Of a stretch of DNA of 50,829 nt, positions 1-11,538 are shown in pieces. The DNA comes from Scenedesmus sp. ARA3 (Eukaryota; Chlorophyta; Chlorophyceae; Sphaeropleales; Scenedesmaceae). Location of the stretch: NCBI GenBank assembly GCA_004335835.1, contig RWJK01001005.1, forward strand, positions 1 through 50,829, written 5' to 3'. Each line of letters starts with the position of its first letter. The stretch's first letter is position 1. The notes under the pieces are model-generated. The model was not told the DNA's origin and did no database searches. It saw nothing but the letters and a program-made list of their open reading frames with translations. A program made the position numbers and the translations under genes.

Positions 1-16
1 GCAGCAGCAGCAGCAG

Positions 17-63
<47 letters not shown>
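1..63. repeat. CAG triplet tract at left edge
   Basis: About 20 interrupted CAG units. On the minus strand they lie in the last visible exon of the Cys-rich gene and read in frame as a poly-alanine run with a few Asp. A second CAG tract (about 209-240) precedes that exon's acceptor. Confidence 0.9.
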
Positions 64-64
<1 letters not shown>

Positions 65-3000
65 CAGCATCAGCAGCAGTGAAGCAGGCACTGAAACAAG
101 AGCAGTTGAGTGCAGCCTGCAGTGCAGCCAGTGCTGGGGAGCTGCCCACTGGGCTTGGGAAGCTGCTGCTGGGGCCAGACAGCGAGTAGTGGATGGTGTA
201 AACGCCTGCAGCAGCAGCAGCAGCAGCAGCAGCAGCGGCAGCGGCACGTGAACACTAGGTGAAACTGCTCAGCACCCCCGCGGCGGGGCCGACAGCAGGA
301 AGTGGATGGTGTACACACCTGCAGCAGCAGCAGCTTCTCTCATGCCTTCACAGCTACGGTGGTTTCGGGTTGGAACCAACGGCTGACAGCCAACAGCAAT
401 TGACAACTGGGAGCTAGCAAAACAGGAGTGTGTCTCTGCTGGTGCTACTCACGTGTGCAGTATCCGGACACGCAGTTGCCAGGCCCGCCCTGGTACGCGC
501 ATGCTGTGCCATCGGCCATGTTTAAAATGCGGCAGAGGCCTGTGTTGGGGTGGCAGATGAGTATCGGTGTCTTCACTGTGCTGCCATCTTCTTGCAGCAG
601 CTGCTGACAAGGCGGGGCGCTGCAGACTGGCGCCTTGCAGAGATCTGTAGCACGGGCAGTCACCCAGAACTTGCCTCAGGGTTTCAGTCTGCAGGGCTCA
701 CTGCGCAATATGCTGCATGCAAAGGACAGGGAAGCACAGAACACTGCCCTGCACTGCTTTGCTGTTGCTGCAAGCAGGTTTAAGCATAGCATTGTTGATT
801 ATAGGCATGCCACATGTAGGGCTGGATCAGGCGGAAAGAAGCAGCATGCATGGATATGAGGGCATACAAGTCATAAGCAGGAGCAACATCGTCTTCATGC
901 ACACTCACCCATGCACTTGCCATCCTTGCAGGTGCTCGGCCTGCCCCTGAGCGCACACGCCTCCCCATCTGCCTTATCACAGCATGATGTGTCACATGTT
1001 CCAGTCAGGGAGCTGCACAGCGGCTCTTTTGCAGCACAGGCCGGCGGCTGCGGGCACTCTACTCCGCTGCACTTGAGCGCACACTGGTCCTGCAGTGTGG
1101 AGTTGAACCTGAATGTGTACGACCTAAACCTCGCCCCTGTTACTTTGTCGGCTGCGCCGGTTCCGGGGTAGCTGTTCACTACGCCACCCTGCAGCAGGTG
1201 CTTTGCAATTGCCACCCCAGGCGATGGCTCTGCCGATGTAGTAGTATTGAAGTTGTGGCAGAGGTATCCATCATAGCCAGCATAACTTGCAGATCCCCGC
1301 ATGCCGTAAAAAGCGCTGACAAAACCGCGTAGCTGCTGCTCCTGGAAGCTTCCAGAAGTGACAGCTGACCTGTCTGCTGCCAGGTAGACGACTGTGCGGG
1401 CAGGGGTGCTGCTTGCAGGGTCGTTGCGGTACTTTTCAAACCAGCTGGGCCTGCGGCATAGCAGCCACGTGCAGGATAACTGCTGTTATGCAATGTGTGA
1501 TTACCTAATGTGTGACGTCATCACCTAGACAGCATGGTGCAATCAATGTAAAAGGCCTCATCTGCCTGATTTCGGTTTACTGTCCCCGACCCATGAAAGA
1601 AAGAACGGAACCGGCACCCCGCTGGTAAAACGCAGACATCACAAAACTGCCCAGCTCACGTCAGTGACATGTCACATAACATGTTACATGTTTGACTCAC
1701 CTCAGCGCAAACAGGCCGTCGCCAGTCAACACCATGCGGCCAGCTTGCCAGTCCCTCATCCGCTCATCACTGAAGTCAGTTGGAGCCCTTGCCAGAATGA
1801 TTGGCTCCTCCCCACTCAAATCAGCATCTCCAATTGTTATAACAGCCACAAATGCATACTTTGACCAGCCGATGAAGTCTTCCAGGGAGGGCGGGCCTTC
1901 CGGGCACACTGTTATATTGTTACATTTGAATGTGACGCTGTAGCCTTGCCGCTGGAAGAGGGCCGCAATCCCGGATGACTCATCGCCATACGCACAGCTG
2001 TTTTCGGAGTAGAATGGGGAAAGAACCAGCACCAGACCCTTTGAGTTTGAGCACTGAGACTGAGAGGTGTCTTGCAGGACTGACCTGCTGGGGAAACTGT
2101 GCATTTCAGGTGGTGTCTCACTGTCAGTAGGCCTGCTGTGCCGGCTGAATGGAGGTTGAACCAGGGCTGTTTGTTCTGCTGCAGAAGCTGCAGCTGCGCT
2201 GTGTATGACTTGATGCTGCTGTACTCTCTGATGCTGCTGCTGCTGCTGCTGCTGCTGAGATGCATCCATCCCTGCACCCTCTGCTGCATTGTACAGCAGC
2301 TGGCGCCGCCCTGCTCGGCTGCCGCACTTGCTGCCGCCCAGCACACTTGCCGAGTAATCAGCAGTAGCCAGCACCATGCAAGGGAAGCCATCCACAGTAG
2401 AGAACTCCACGCGCCGCTCACTGACCCTCCTCACACTTGCAGGATCCACCTTGGCTATCAGCTCAGTGATGTTGACAGCTTGTGAGGACCTGTTGGACTG
2501 GTCTGGGCTGCCTTGTGCCACCTGGAAGCTTGCTGCTGCTGCTGCTGCTGCCGGGGTGCTCCTGGTACCCTTGTTCAGCTGAAGCAGTAGGTCATAGACT
2601 TGCTGGGTGGCACTCTCAGGGCTCGCGCCGCCATCTAGCAGTTGCTCCAGCTTCTGCTGTGCACTTTCCACAAGCTTTTTCGTTGGGAAGACTTGCAGGA
2701 GCGTGTCGTAGTCCGTCGTGATGGCTGCCACGCGCCAATGTGCCAATGCAGCATACATAACATCCCGAAGCAACATGGCAGCAGCAACAGGACGGCAGCA
2801 ATCACAGAGGGAACATGGGCATGCCCATGTAAATGCGGGGCAGATCTACAGCCAAACACCAGCTGTGCAACTATGCAATAGTTCAGGAACTGCTGATTAT
2901 GTATGGAGCAGCCAGGCGCACACACAGAGACCAGTAGTGGCGCAGGGGCACCTATTCTGTGTGAACACCTGCCATCTCCTGCCATACAACATTGCATACA

Positions 3001-4121
3001 TAACTTCGGTAGTATCGTATGCGCAGGCAATCGCAAGCATACACATCCACAATCGGTAACGGGGTACCTTTCCCGCCCACCTGAAATCTCCACAGTAGAG
3101 CTCACGATCTGCTCAAGCAGCGACACGTAGAACTCCTTGTAAACCGCCTGGCCCGTCTTTTTGAACTGAATGTATACCATATTTGAGTAAAGGCCATCGC
3201 CCGCGTAGCGGTCGTCGTGTTCCCTCCCACCATCATCGTAAAGGATGCCGACCTGGTCGGCCAGCCTGCTGCTGCTGTTGTTGCTGCTGCTGCTGCTGTT
3301 GCCATTGTCACCAAGGCCTTGCAGCACCACTTGCTTGCCCTGGTTGGCAAATCTTGCATGCGGAAAGGAAATGAAGAAGATTGCAAGCTGTAGGTGCGGG
3401 CAGTAGTAAAACCCTGCCAGCAAGGTGCATGCACACAACCCTGTTGCTGTTGCTGTTGCTGCACTTGCACACGACCTTGCCTCAGCTTTCAAGGGTCGGC
3501 GCAAAGCCAGCGGTCGCTGCAGTGTGTATGAAGTGGCTGCACGCGTAGGTCGCTCTTGCCACCGATGTGGAGCCAAGATGACATACGCCCGCAGCGACTC
3601 TGTACCCACTGCGCAGACCGCTCACTCTTTGCTGAGCCCTCAAACACCTGCCAGCATGGCATCTGCAGCATATGCCCCCTGCCTCACCTGGCCTTGAAGA
3701 TGTCCACTTCACTGACGCCTCGCAATGCTCAACTGTCTGTGCCGCAAGAGTCAGGCAGCCACGCACTGCTGCTGCTGCTGCTGCTGCCCCCTGCCTCACC
3801 TGGTCTTGAAGTGACCCCCTCAGTGGCGCTTTGCAATGCTCAACTGTCTGTGCTGAATGAGTCGGGCAGCCACACGCTGCTGTTGCTGCTGCCCCTTGCC
3901 TCACCTGGCCTTGCAGATGACCCCCTTATTGACACAGCACTTGTTGCATCTCGTCACTTTGACAGCAACTGCCTGACAGTCACCACCCAGACACACATGC
4001 AACACTGTTCAACACACTGCTGCATCCATAGCACCAGCCCTCACCTGGCCTGGAAGATTACCTCTTCAGTGACGCTTTGCAACGCTCCACTGTCTGTGCT
4101 GAATGAGTCTCGCAGCCCCGC

Positions 4122-4157
<36 letters not shown>

Positions 4158-7100
4158 CTGCCCCTGCCTCACCTGGCCTTGAAGATGACCTCCTCAGTGA
4201 CGCCCTGTGAGGCTGATGCGATGTTGGCCTTGAGGCCCTCACACACACCTGGCACAGCAGCAGCAGCATGCGATCCTCTCACCTATCCTGCACCTGCCGG
4301 GCACTGGTCCATCAACGCATGCTGTGGCGTCAGGCAAGGTCGTGTAGCTGCAGGTCCCGGCCCTGCAGACTCCTGCCTGGCAGGCCCTGTCATCACACTT
4401 TGGAGGCACGCACACTGGGACAGGCAGGCAGGCAGGCAGGCAGGACACAGGAGGGTGATGAGCTGCAGCAGCAGCAGCAGCAGCAGCAGCAGGTTCTGGC
4501 CTTGCAGACTCCTGCCTGGCATGCCCTTTCGTCGCATTTAGCTGGCACGCACACTGCTGCAGGCAGGCAGGCAGGACATAGCAGGTTGATGAAATGCGTT
4601 TGCAGCAGCAGCAGCAGCATCCACTCTGCCGGTACCCTCTTTCATGATGATGCACTGCACGGTGGCTGATGCACGTCCCTGCATTGTATGATCCTGCCTG
4701 GCAGGCCCTGTTGTTGCACTTGGCTGGTACACACACTGCGGCAAGGCAGGCAGGCAGGCAGGGCACAGGAGGCCGATGAAGTGCATGATGAACTGCACCA
4801 GATGCAGCCACAACTTGCGCCTCGGTATGCGCGGCGAAGGGACACACAATGCACACCATGCCTGCCTGCCGTCGTAAGCCCTTATGCACAGACAGGCGGC
4901 CACTCTCCATACCACCACCAGCAGCACGCATCACATGATCAATCACATGATCAATGCGTTGCTGCACCCGCCTGGTGCTCTCACCATCTTAGAAGGTCTT
5001 GGTAGCATTGCGGCTGCGCAAGCCACGGCAGCAGAGCACCAGTCACCTTGCTGAACTAGTATTGCTGCATCCAGCATGCAACAGCTCCCTGCTGGGCCAA
5101 CACAATGCACCTTGCAGAAAATACACACCATGCCTGCCTGCTGTTATAACTGTTACGCCATCTTTGCACCCAGCCACTCTTCACAATGCCAGCAGCAGCA
5201 CGCTGCTCTCACCATCAGAGAAGGTCTTGGTAGTGTTTGCTGCCGCGCCTGCCGCAGCAGCAGCCCCCCTTGATGCTGCCTTCACTGCATCACACACTTT
5301 GAACTGGCACATGCCCTGCAGCTTGTTCATTGCATCCATCATGCCCCGCACAGCAGCATCCTTGCTGGGCCAACACCACTGCACTTTGCACACAATGCAC
5401 ACCATGCCTGCCTGCTGTTGTAAGCCTATTTGCACAGCCGACCACTCCACATAACATCAGCAGCAGCATGCATAATCGCCGCAGCAGCATGCAACATTGA
5501 TCTCACCATCAGAGAAGGTCTTGGCAGTGTTTGCTGCTGCGCCTGCCACAGCAGCAGCTCCCCTGGATGCTGCCTTCACTGCATCACACACTTTGAACTG
5601 GCACATGCCTTGTGGCGTGTTGATTGCATCCATCATGCCCCGCACAGCAGCAAAGCGGCTGCGCGCATCTCTCCCATAGTATGTGAGCGAGATGTTGACG
5701 TTCCACTGCGCTCCTGCTGCTGCTGCTGCCGGCTCCGCCTGGGACGTCTGCAGCGCACATGGTACAAACACGCAGGGCGCAATTGGACAGCTAGCTCTAG
5801 CTGCACGACTACAGAGCATCAGCAATGCTGCTGGGACAGGCGTCTGCAGTAGGGTCAGCCTTCTGCAGCTGCTGCTTACATGCGTATCCCTGCCAGCTGT
5901 GCAAACAACTTCACATACCTCGAGCTCACCTTGGCAATGGCACAACCAGTAAACAGCACGAGGCTCTTTTCAGGCACCTTGGCGGTTCGCATCAGCGCTG
6001 ACTTGAGCTTGGCAGCGGCTGCTGCGCCAACCACAGGAGCGCACAGCGCGCCGCTGCTGGCCACTTGATAGACCACCTACACAGGATGCACAGGGTGCCG
6101 CCATCTGTGTGAATGCGGGTGGAGATTGCTGGAGCAACAGAGAGCTAGCTAGCGTCACAGCAGTAGTCAACAAAAAAACACTTCTGATTGGTTCCAACGC
6201 ACCTGCAGGCTGCAGGAAGCTAGTCTGGGCAAGCACGCTGGCTAGCTAGCGTCACAGCAGCTGCAGTAGCACACCAAAATGCCAAGCTGTCAAAACGCAC
6301 CTGCATACTGCAGGAAGGCAGTCTGGGCAAGCATGCTGCAGCAGGAGAGGTTTGCAACATCACAGCTACAGCCAGTGATACACAATATGTGTTTTTGCCC
6401 ACGCACCTGTAGGCTGCAGGAAGGCAGTCTGGGCAAGCACGCTGCAGCAGGAGAGGCTGGCATCATCGCAGCTTTAGCCAGTAAAACACTTCATGTGTTT
6501 TTGCCAACGCACCTGCATGCTACAGGAAGGCAGTCTGGGCAAGCATGCCGCAGCAGGAGAGGCTGGCATCAGCTATAGCCAGTGAAACACATTATGTGTT
6601 TTTGCCAACGCACCTGTAGGCTGCAGGAGGGCAGTCTGGGCAAGCATGCTGCAGCAGGAGACGCGAGTGTGTTGCCGCCCGGTGCAGTGAAGCCAGCAGG
6701 GCAGCGGAAGCAGAAGCACTTGCCCTTGGCCTTGCCTGGCGGCTTAAAAGTGACGCTGCTGTTGTACGCTGGATCCTTGCCGGGGTTGTGATACTGCACA
6801 GCAGCAGGTGTACACGGCAAATATGCCCATAGATGCAGGAGCCCCCCGGGTAGAGTGCACTCGTCCTGGTGTAGATATGAGTTTATTTGCGGTTCAGGGT
6901 GGTTTGTTTACATGTCTGTCTGCCGATATTGTATTGCTGATGAAACATCTTCCGCACCACAGCAGTGACAACACACAGCTATCAATGTTGCTGCTTCAGC
7001 TGTTGCGGACAGGAAACAGCACGTTGAAGCAGCATGAGGATAAAGAGTAGCAAAGCACATGTTGTTAGCACCGATACACCAATGTGATAAACTATGTTGC

Positions 7101-9986
7101 GCAAAACTGCCGTTGCTGACACATAGCTGCAGCTGCACAGACTGTACGACTGCTGGCCTGCTCGCAGCCCCTTGGGCGTGAACACCATTTGATCCAAGTG
7201 AAGAACACTTTTCAATCGCGGCGTTTGCCGTGAGCAGTGCAACAAACGTAGGCAAGAACACTCTTGTAATCAGGCAGCTGGTTATGTGGCACCGTGCGGT
7301 GTGGCGACCATCCTGCTACACATGACAATTTGATAATCCCTATGGCAATGACAACTGATACGAGGACACTATTCACATAACGCGTGGTGGAGCAACGGTA
7401 ACCAAAAAACATCGCATGTGAATATTGTAGAGCAGTTGATTGTGATGCAACCAACATTGGACACTGCGGCACCAATGCAACAGCTGCTACCAAAGCTGCT
7501 ACTTTGAAGGATCAGCAATTGCTAGCATGCACAAAAGGGGCCTGTCGCTGGTTGCTGATGACAACATCTTGGGGGGGGGCCTCCCAAGGAAGGGCCCCCC
7601 CAAAGCACTTACAACCCACAGCTAACCGTGTTAACACAACGTTGCTGCTGCAGCTGTTGCTGACAGGTACCAGCACGTTGTAAGCAACATAGAGCATAAG
7701 AATAAGAAGATAGAAAAGCACGTGTTTCCAGCACACATGCACCGATGATGACAAACAATGTTGCGCAGAACTGCTGTGCCTCCTGCTGTTGCTGACGCAC
7801 AATTGCTACTGCAGCTGCACATACATACCTTGGGAATGCTGACCTGCTCGCAGCGCCATGGGCGTTGACAGCAATTGCTGTAGTTGATGTTTGTGTTTAA
7901 ACCTACGTTGTTGGCAGATAAGCCTGATGCCGTAAACCAAAGGAACAGCTTGAGTGTTCCGAAACAAAGATGGACATGCCCTACTGCCACAAGACGTGAC
8001 AGCTGAGACAGCTGCAGAGTGCATCGCTATAAATTCAGTCGGAAAGACACATCAGTCAGCAAGACGTGCTGCGAGATCGCTGCACGAAGCAAACACCGTG
8101 ACTGACGTGTAGCATGAGCAGACGATACTGCGAAGCTACGAAACAATTGCATCATTCCTCAAAAGCGTTATACGAAGAAAAGACCACGAATCTGCAATGC
8201 TGACGGACGGAGCAGAAAAAGTGCTTGCACCCCACGCCAGGAGCATCTGCTGCTGGTGCTGCTCGCACGCAGCAGCGCGCACAGTAGCATACTACACAAC
8301 AACAAGTTGTGAGCTGAACTGGAGCTGCGGTTGCACTGCCTTCAAATCGTGCTTGCGGCCTCTTCATATGATAGGGCCGTCAATTTTGCTTATTGCTCGC
8401 AGCTACCTGGCTCGCTCGCGCAGCAGGCACTGCACTTTTGCTTTCACTGTTATAAAGGACATATCGAAACTTGTCCTAGCCAACTGCGAAGCAGCCATGA
8501 AAGTGACACTTCGAGCGGGAACTGCTCTCTGCGACAGAAAATACTCACGCTGCATCGAACAGCGACAGCAGATTTACCGGACACTACTAACTTGTTGCTT
8601 TATTTTACAATAGCGCAGGAAAATGCAAAGCAGTTAATCGCCATATCTTAAATCACCGAGGTAAGCTTATACCCGGGGGGCAAATAAAACATTTGCCCAC
8701 CGCTTCGCTCGCGCGCTTACACGCTGAATACAATCTCTCCGTGAACAGCAGCATGCTGTGGTTGCTTGAGGATGAGGAGCTTGGAATGTTGCAGGCGCGC
8801 GCCAATTGCATGCTGCAGATATGCAAATTGATGTATGCGAGATGTGGCAGAAGGACCTGTACAGATGTGGCAGAAGGACCAAAACAGATGTGGCAGAAGG
8901 ACCAAAACAGATGTGGCAGAAGGACCACATGTGGTATTGAATTAGAGCCTTGGGTGCGCGCATCGGTGCCAGATGTGCAACACAACAAGCACAACCACAC
9001 GCGCGTATGGTGAGTGCATTCAGCTGCATCGGCTGCATCGGCTGCTCTGGAGGGGTTTGTCAGCGTGGTCCCTGCCACCACTGTGTTGGTGCCTGCTGCT
9101 GCTGCTGCTGCTGCCGCAGCTGCTGCTGCTGCTGCTGGTGGTGGTGCTGCTGCTGCTGCAGTGAGTGGTCATCATCATCATGTTACTCTGCAGTGAGTGG
9201 TGCAAGACCTGCACAGCTGTTTCGCAACCCCTGCCATCATGCATGCAGTGAGGCCACCGCCATGCGTAACATGGAGGACATGCAGCTCTTATGAGTATAT
9301 AACAGCACAGGTGCTGCTGGTTTCACAGGCATGAGCGCTACTGCTGCTGCTGCTGCTGCTGCTGCACCTGGCACGGCGGCGGCAGCGTTGGGTAGCTCTC
9401 ATTTGCCCAGTTTGGCACGTACGAGCCGAATCCAGGGGCGCACACTGCAGCCACAGACGCGACAGTTGCACAGCATAGTCATCATTTAAGCATCTGTATG
9501 CACTCCACAAAGTCAAAGCCTGATGATGTCACGCCCCCTGCAGGGCAGCTGTGTCCCGGGCAGACCATGGGGAGCAGCAAGCAGCTGCTGCTACTGCTGC
9601 ATAAGGCAGATAACCTCAGGGACCTTATCACAGAAGTTGGTTTGGGGATGTTTTATTATGTTCGAGATGAATGATGGTAAAGGGTGAACAGGCATATGCT
9701 ACTCACCACACAATTTCCCTGCAGGCTTGTATCCTGCTTTGCACAGCCCCGCTGCATCAACCTGCTGTGCAGCGTCAACTGCTTGCTGCGTAGCCTCGTC
9801 CGTCACTGATAAACCTTCATCATTGTTCGATGGAAGCTGCTCTACCAACAAGTGGCGGCGGTCACTTGCTGCAGAGTCTGTCAGCCACGGCTCTGCTGCT
9901 GTGGGTGTAGCGGAAGCCGAATTTGACCTGGAAACCACCGCTCCAGGCAGACACGACGCCAATAAAAGCAGAGTCAGCACGTTCAT
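1..9986 (-). CDS. Secreted Cys-rich multidomain protein (partial, C-terminus beyond left edge)
   Basis: Twelve phase-consistent exons on the minus strand: 9986-9707, 9444-9368, 6793-6614, 6076-5930, 5747-5507, 4414-4283, 4248-4173, 3352-3081, 2724-1701, 1450-909, 644-453, 205-<1 (at least 1122 residues). The start ATG (9986) opens a signal peptide, MNVLTLLLLASCLPGAVVS. Exons 1-3 encode a Cys-rich segment (LCVCAPGFGSY, then FRCPAGFTAPGG) resembling GCC2/GCC3 ephrin-receptor-like repeats. Exon 6 has a Cys-rich motif, CVPPKCDDRACQAGVC. Exon 8 contains DDGGREHDDRYAGDGLYS, a pattern seen in Ig-like surface domains. Exons 9-10 carry an alpha/beta region (VLVLSPFYSE, then DFIGWSKYAFVAVITIGDAD, then FVSAFYGMRGSASYAGYDGY) that could be a caspase/gingipain-like fold. 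Exons 10-11 return to Cys-rich repeats (CKDGKCMDLCKAPVC). The protein is probably extracellular or cell-wall associated. The exon chain is well supported; the domain names are inference and the function is unknown. Confidence 0.75.
3682..4231 (-). repeat. Five partial copies of an exon end plus splice donor
   Basis: The 3' end of exon 7 of the Cys-rich gene (reading VTEEVIFKAR, then GTGAGG) recurs at about 4041, 3898, 3793 and 3682. Each copy begins on the plus strand with CCTCACCTGG and carries the donor. Some continue with a shared CAACTGTCTGTGCTGAATGAG-like block. Only the copy at 4173-4248 joins both neighbouring exons in phase. Confidence 0.85.
4283..4760 (-). repeat. Partial copies of a Cys-rich exon
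   Basis: The exon at 4283-4414 (VCVPPKCDDRACQAGVCRAG) has two incomplete copies, around 4494-4557 (VCVPAKCDERACQAGVCKA) and 4680-4735 (VCVPAKCNNRACQAG). They are separated by GGCA and CAG simple repeats. The copies keep the Cys spacing but not the second half of the exon, so either they are decoys or they extend the Cys-rich repeat in alternative transcripts. Confidence 0.75.
4843..5545 (-). repeat. About 275-bp repeats carrying the exon 5 end
   Basis: Three units share ACACCATGCCTGCCTGC, a CCACTC block and a copy of the exon 5 donor region (AGAAGGTCTTGGTAG on plus). The donors lie near 4990, 5212 and 5506. The middle copy also repeats the coding block RGMMDAMNKLQGMCQFKVCD seen in exon 5 (RGMMDAINTPQGMCQFKVCD). 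The third copy is strongly eroded. Confidence 0.8.
6198..6660 (-). repeat. Five tandem copies of exon 3 end plus donor (about 95-108 bp)
   Basis: The block CACCTGYAGGCTGCAGGA (plus strand; donor side of exon 3) recurs near 6201, 6298, 6404, 6510 and 6611, each followed by AGTCTGGGCAAGC. Only the last in genome order (first in transcription, 6614) connects to the open exon; others contain in-frame stops. The first copy has extra GCTAGCTAGCGTCACAGCAG. Confidence 0.85.
6985..7870. repeat. Diverged intronic duplication, two arms of about 220 bp
   Basis: About 6985-7190 and about 7642-7870 share a series of blocks: CAGCTGTTGC, GACAGG, CAGCACGTTG, ATGTTGCGCA, GCTGCAGCTGCACA and GACCTGCTCGCAGC-like. 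Both lie in the 2.6-kb intron 2 (6794-9367) of the Cys-rich gene. I see no coding exon between them. Confidence 0.6.
8840..8926. repeat. 23-bp minisatellite, about 4 copies
   Basis: The unit AGATGTGGCAGAAGGACC plus five variable bases (TGTAC, AAAAC, AAAAC) repeats at 8840, 8863, 8886 and 8909. It lies in intron 2 of the Cys-rich gene. Confidence 0.9.
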
Positions 9987-10184
9987 CGCATTGCTATCGC
10001 GGTATCCATGCCTGTTGAGCACATCACCGTGTCGGAAGAACAGGGCGGAACAGACGTTGTCAGGGAACGTGTATCTCTGATCGCATAGTGCTGCAATCAC
10101 ATCTGAAACCCATCGTGTTGAAATGAACTTGAAGCAGCTAGAACGATTACTGATCCAGTACGTCTGCCTGGTTGGTCACGACCG

Positions 10185-10193
10185 TATATATTT
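10185..10193 (-). promoter_or_regulatory. Possible TATA-like element for the Cys-rich gene
   Basis: An AAATATATA run on the minus strand lies about 200 bp upstream of the ATG at 9986. Only position and composition support it. Confidence 0.3.
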
Positions 10194-10905
10194 GTGACAC
10201 GCTCGCTAACGCCTAGATAGCAGCTGTGATGAGCCCCGACACCACAAATAAGTCGATCAATGAACAATGTTTAACCAAAATGCCGGCCACGGCGTGTTCC
10301 TGCAACGTGATACTGGAGTGTCATCACTCGACAGTACTGACAGCAAATTGACAGCAACCTCAGCTAGCACCCCTGAAGACTTGCGCATGCGACCAGTATA
10401 TGAATGGTACAACGTGCAAGCAGGTCAATCATTTCAAGTATAATGCAGCATAATGAGTACTCACTACAGCACACACCAGCACGGCTCCAATGCACAATGC
10501 AAACAAACACATGAAAAGATGATAACAACTCAAGAACCTGTACAGAGCTGCAAAATGAACAGCATACCACGAATGCAGCCAACCCAGCTGCTGTGTGTGA
10601 AGTGGCCTCCAGCAACATGTACAGCCCCAGATGCGCAGCCTGGAATGTGCGGCACATCATGATTAATGATCGGCTATGAGGCCGGACAAAGAACCAGCAT
10701 GCTCGCTTCAATCGTACAGCCTGTCCATGGGATGCACAGCACAGCTTGGCATGTACAGCCTGGCATGCACACCCGGACCAATGGCGCTATCCAACAGCAG
10801 TGCCATGGCATGGTAGGTGATACTTTGACAAGCCTGAAACGCACAGCTTTGGCTCTTTGGACTCCAGGATCCAAATACATTCGTCCTTTTGCACCCCACA
10901 GTCCT

Positions 10906-11223
10906 CAGGGGCGCGTCCTCCGGTAGTCATGGCCAGGCACAAACGCCTCACACGGGTTAGCTGCTGGCACCGGCCCTCCATGGATGATGTTGTAGGACAC
11001 CAGGTACAAAAAACCACAGGCCCACCCGCAATGGAGCCAAACAAGGCTCAGGAGGTCCACTAATCTACAATACATAAGATCACACACCTACAATTCCCAA
11101 TTTACTTCCAAAGATCTTATGGGCGCGTCCTCCGCTATTCATGGCCAGCCACAAACGCCTCACATGGGTTGGCTGCTGGCCCCGCGACCTCCACGGAAGA
11201 TGTTGTAGGACACCAGGTGCACA
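10906..11223 (-). repeat. Two copies of a last exon lying past the stop codon
   Basis: The block reading VSYNIIHGGPVPAANPCEAF in the last exon of the 11330-13507 gene recurs at 10906-11004 (near identical) and 11124-11223 (more diverged, with an internal TAG). Spacing is about 218 and 209 bp. Both lie downstream of the stop at 11330 and have no AG acceptor right at the copy border. They would be 3'-UTR or intergenic sequence unless spliced alternatively. Confidence 0.8.
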
Positions 11224-11329
11224 AAACCACAGGCCCACCCAAAAAGACACCACACAAAGCTCTTAGGGTCCATAAAACATCAAGACAAAGGATCACAGGC
11301 TCAGGGATTCTGATGCACATCCAAAGACA

Positions 11330-11497
11330 TTAGGGGCGCGTCCTCCGGTAATCATGGCCAGCCACAAACGCCTCACACGGGTTGGCTGCTGGCACCGGCC
11401 CTCCATGGATGATGTTGTAAGACACCAGGTGTGTTGCTGGGCAGCCCGCGGGCTTGCTGTTGGCTGCCCGCCACTGCTCTGTGCTGTGTGCCTGGGC

Positions 11498-11538
<41 letters not shown>

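Larger units (their letters stand above)
9987..11329. other. Intergenic region between two minus-strand genes
   Basis: It holds the upstream region of the Cys-rich gene on its left side. On its right side are two extra copies of the last exon of the upstream gene (listed separately). I see no further coding exon. Short ORFs here lack splice or homology support. Confidence 0.6.

Noticed and set aside
2218..2260. Poly-Leu or poly-Cys proteins read from CTG tracts on the opposite strand
   Set aside because: These are frame shadows; the real minus-strand exon reads the tract as Gln within the Cys-rich gene.
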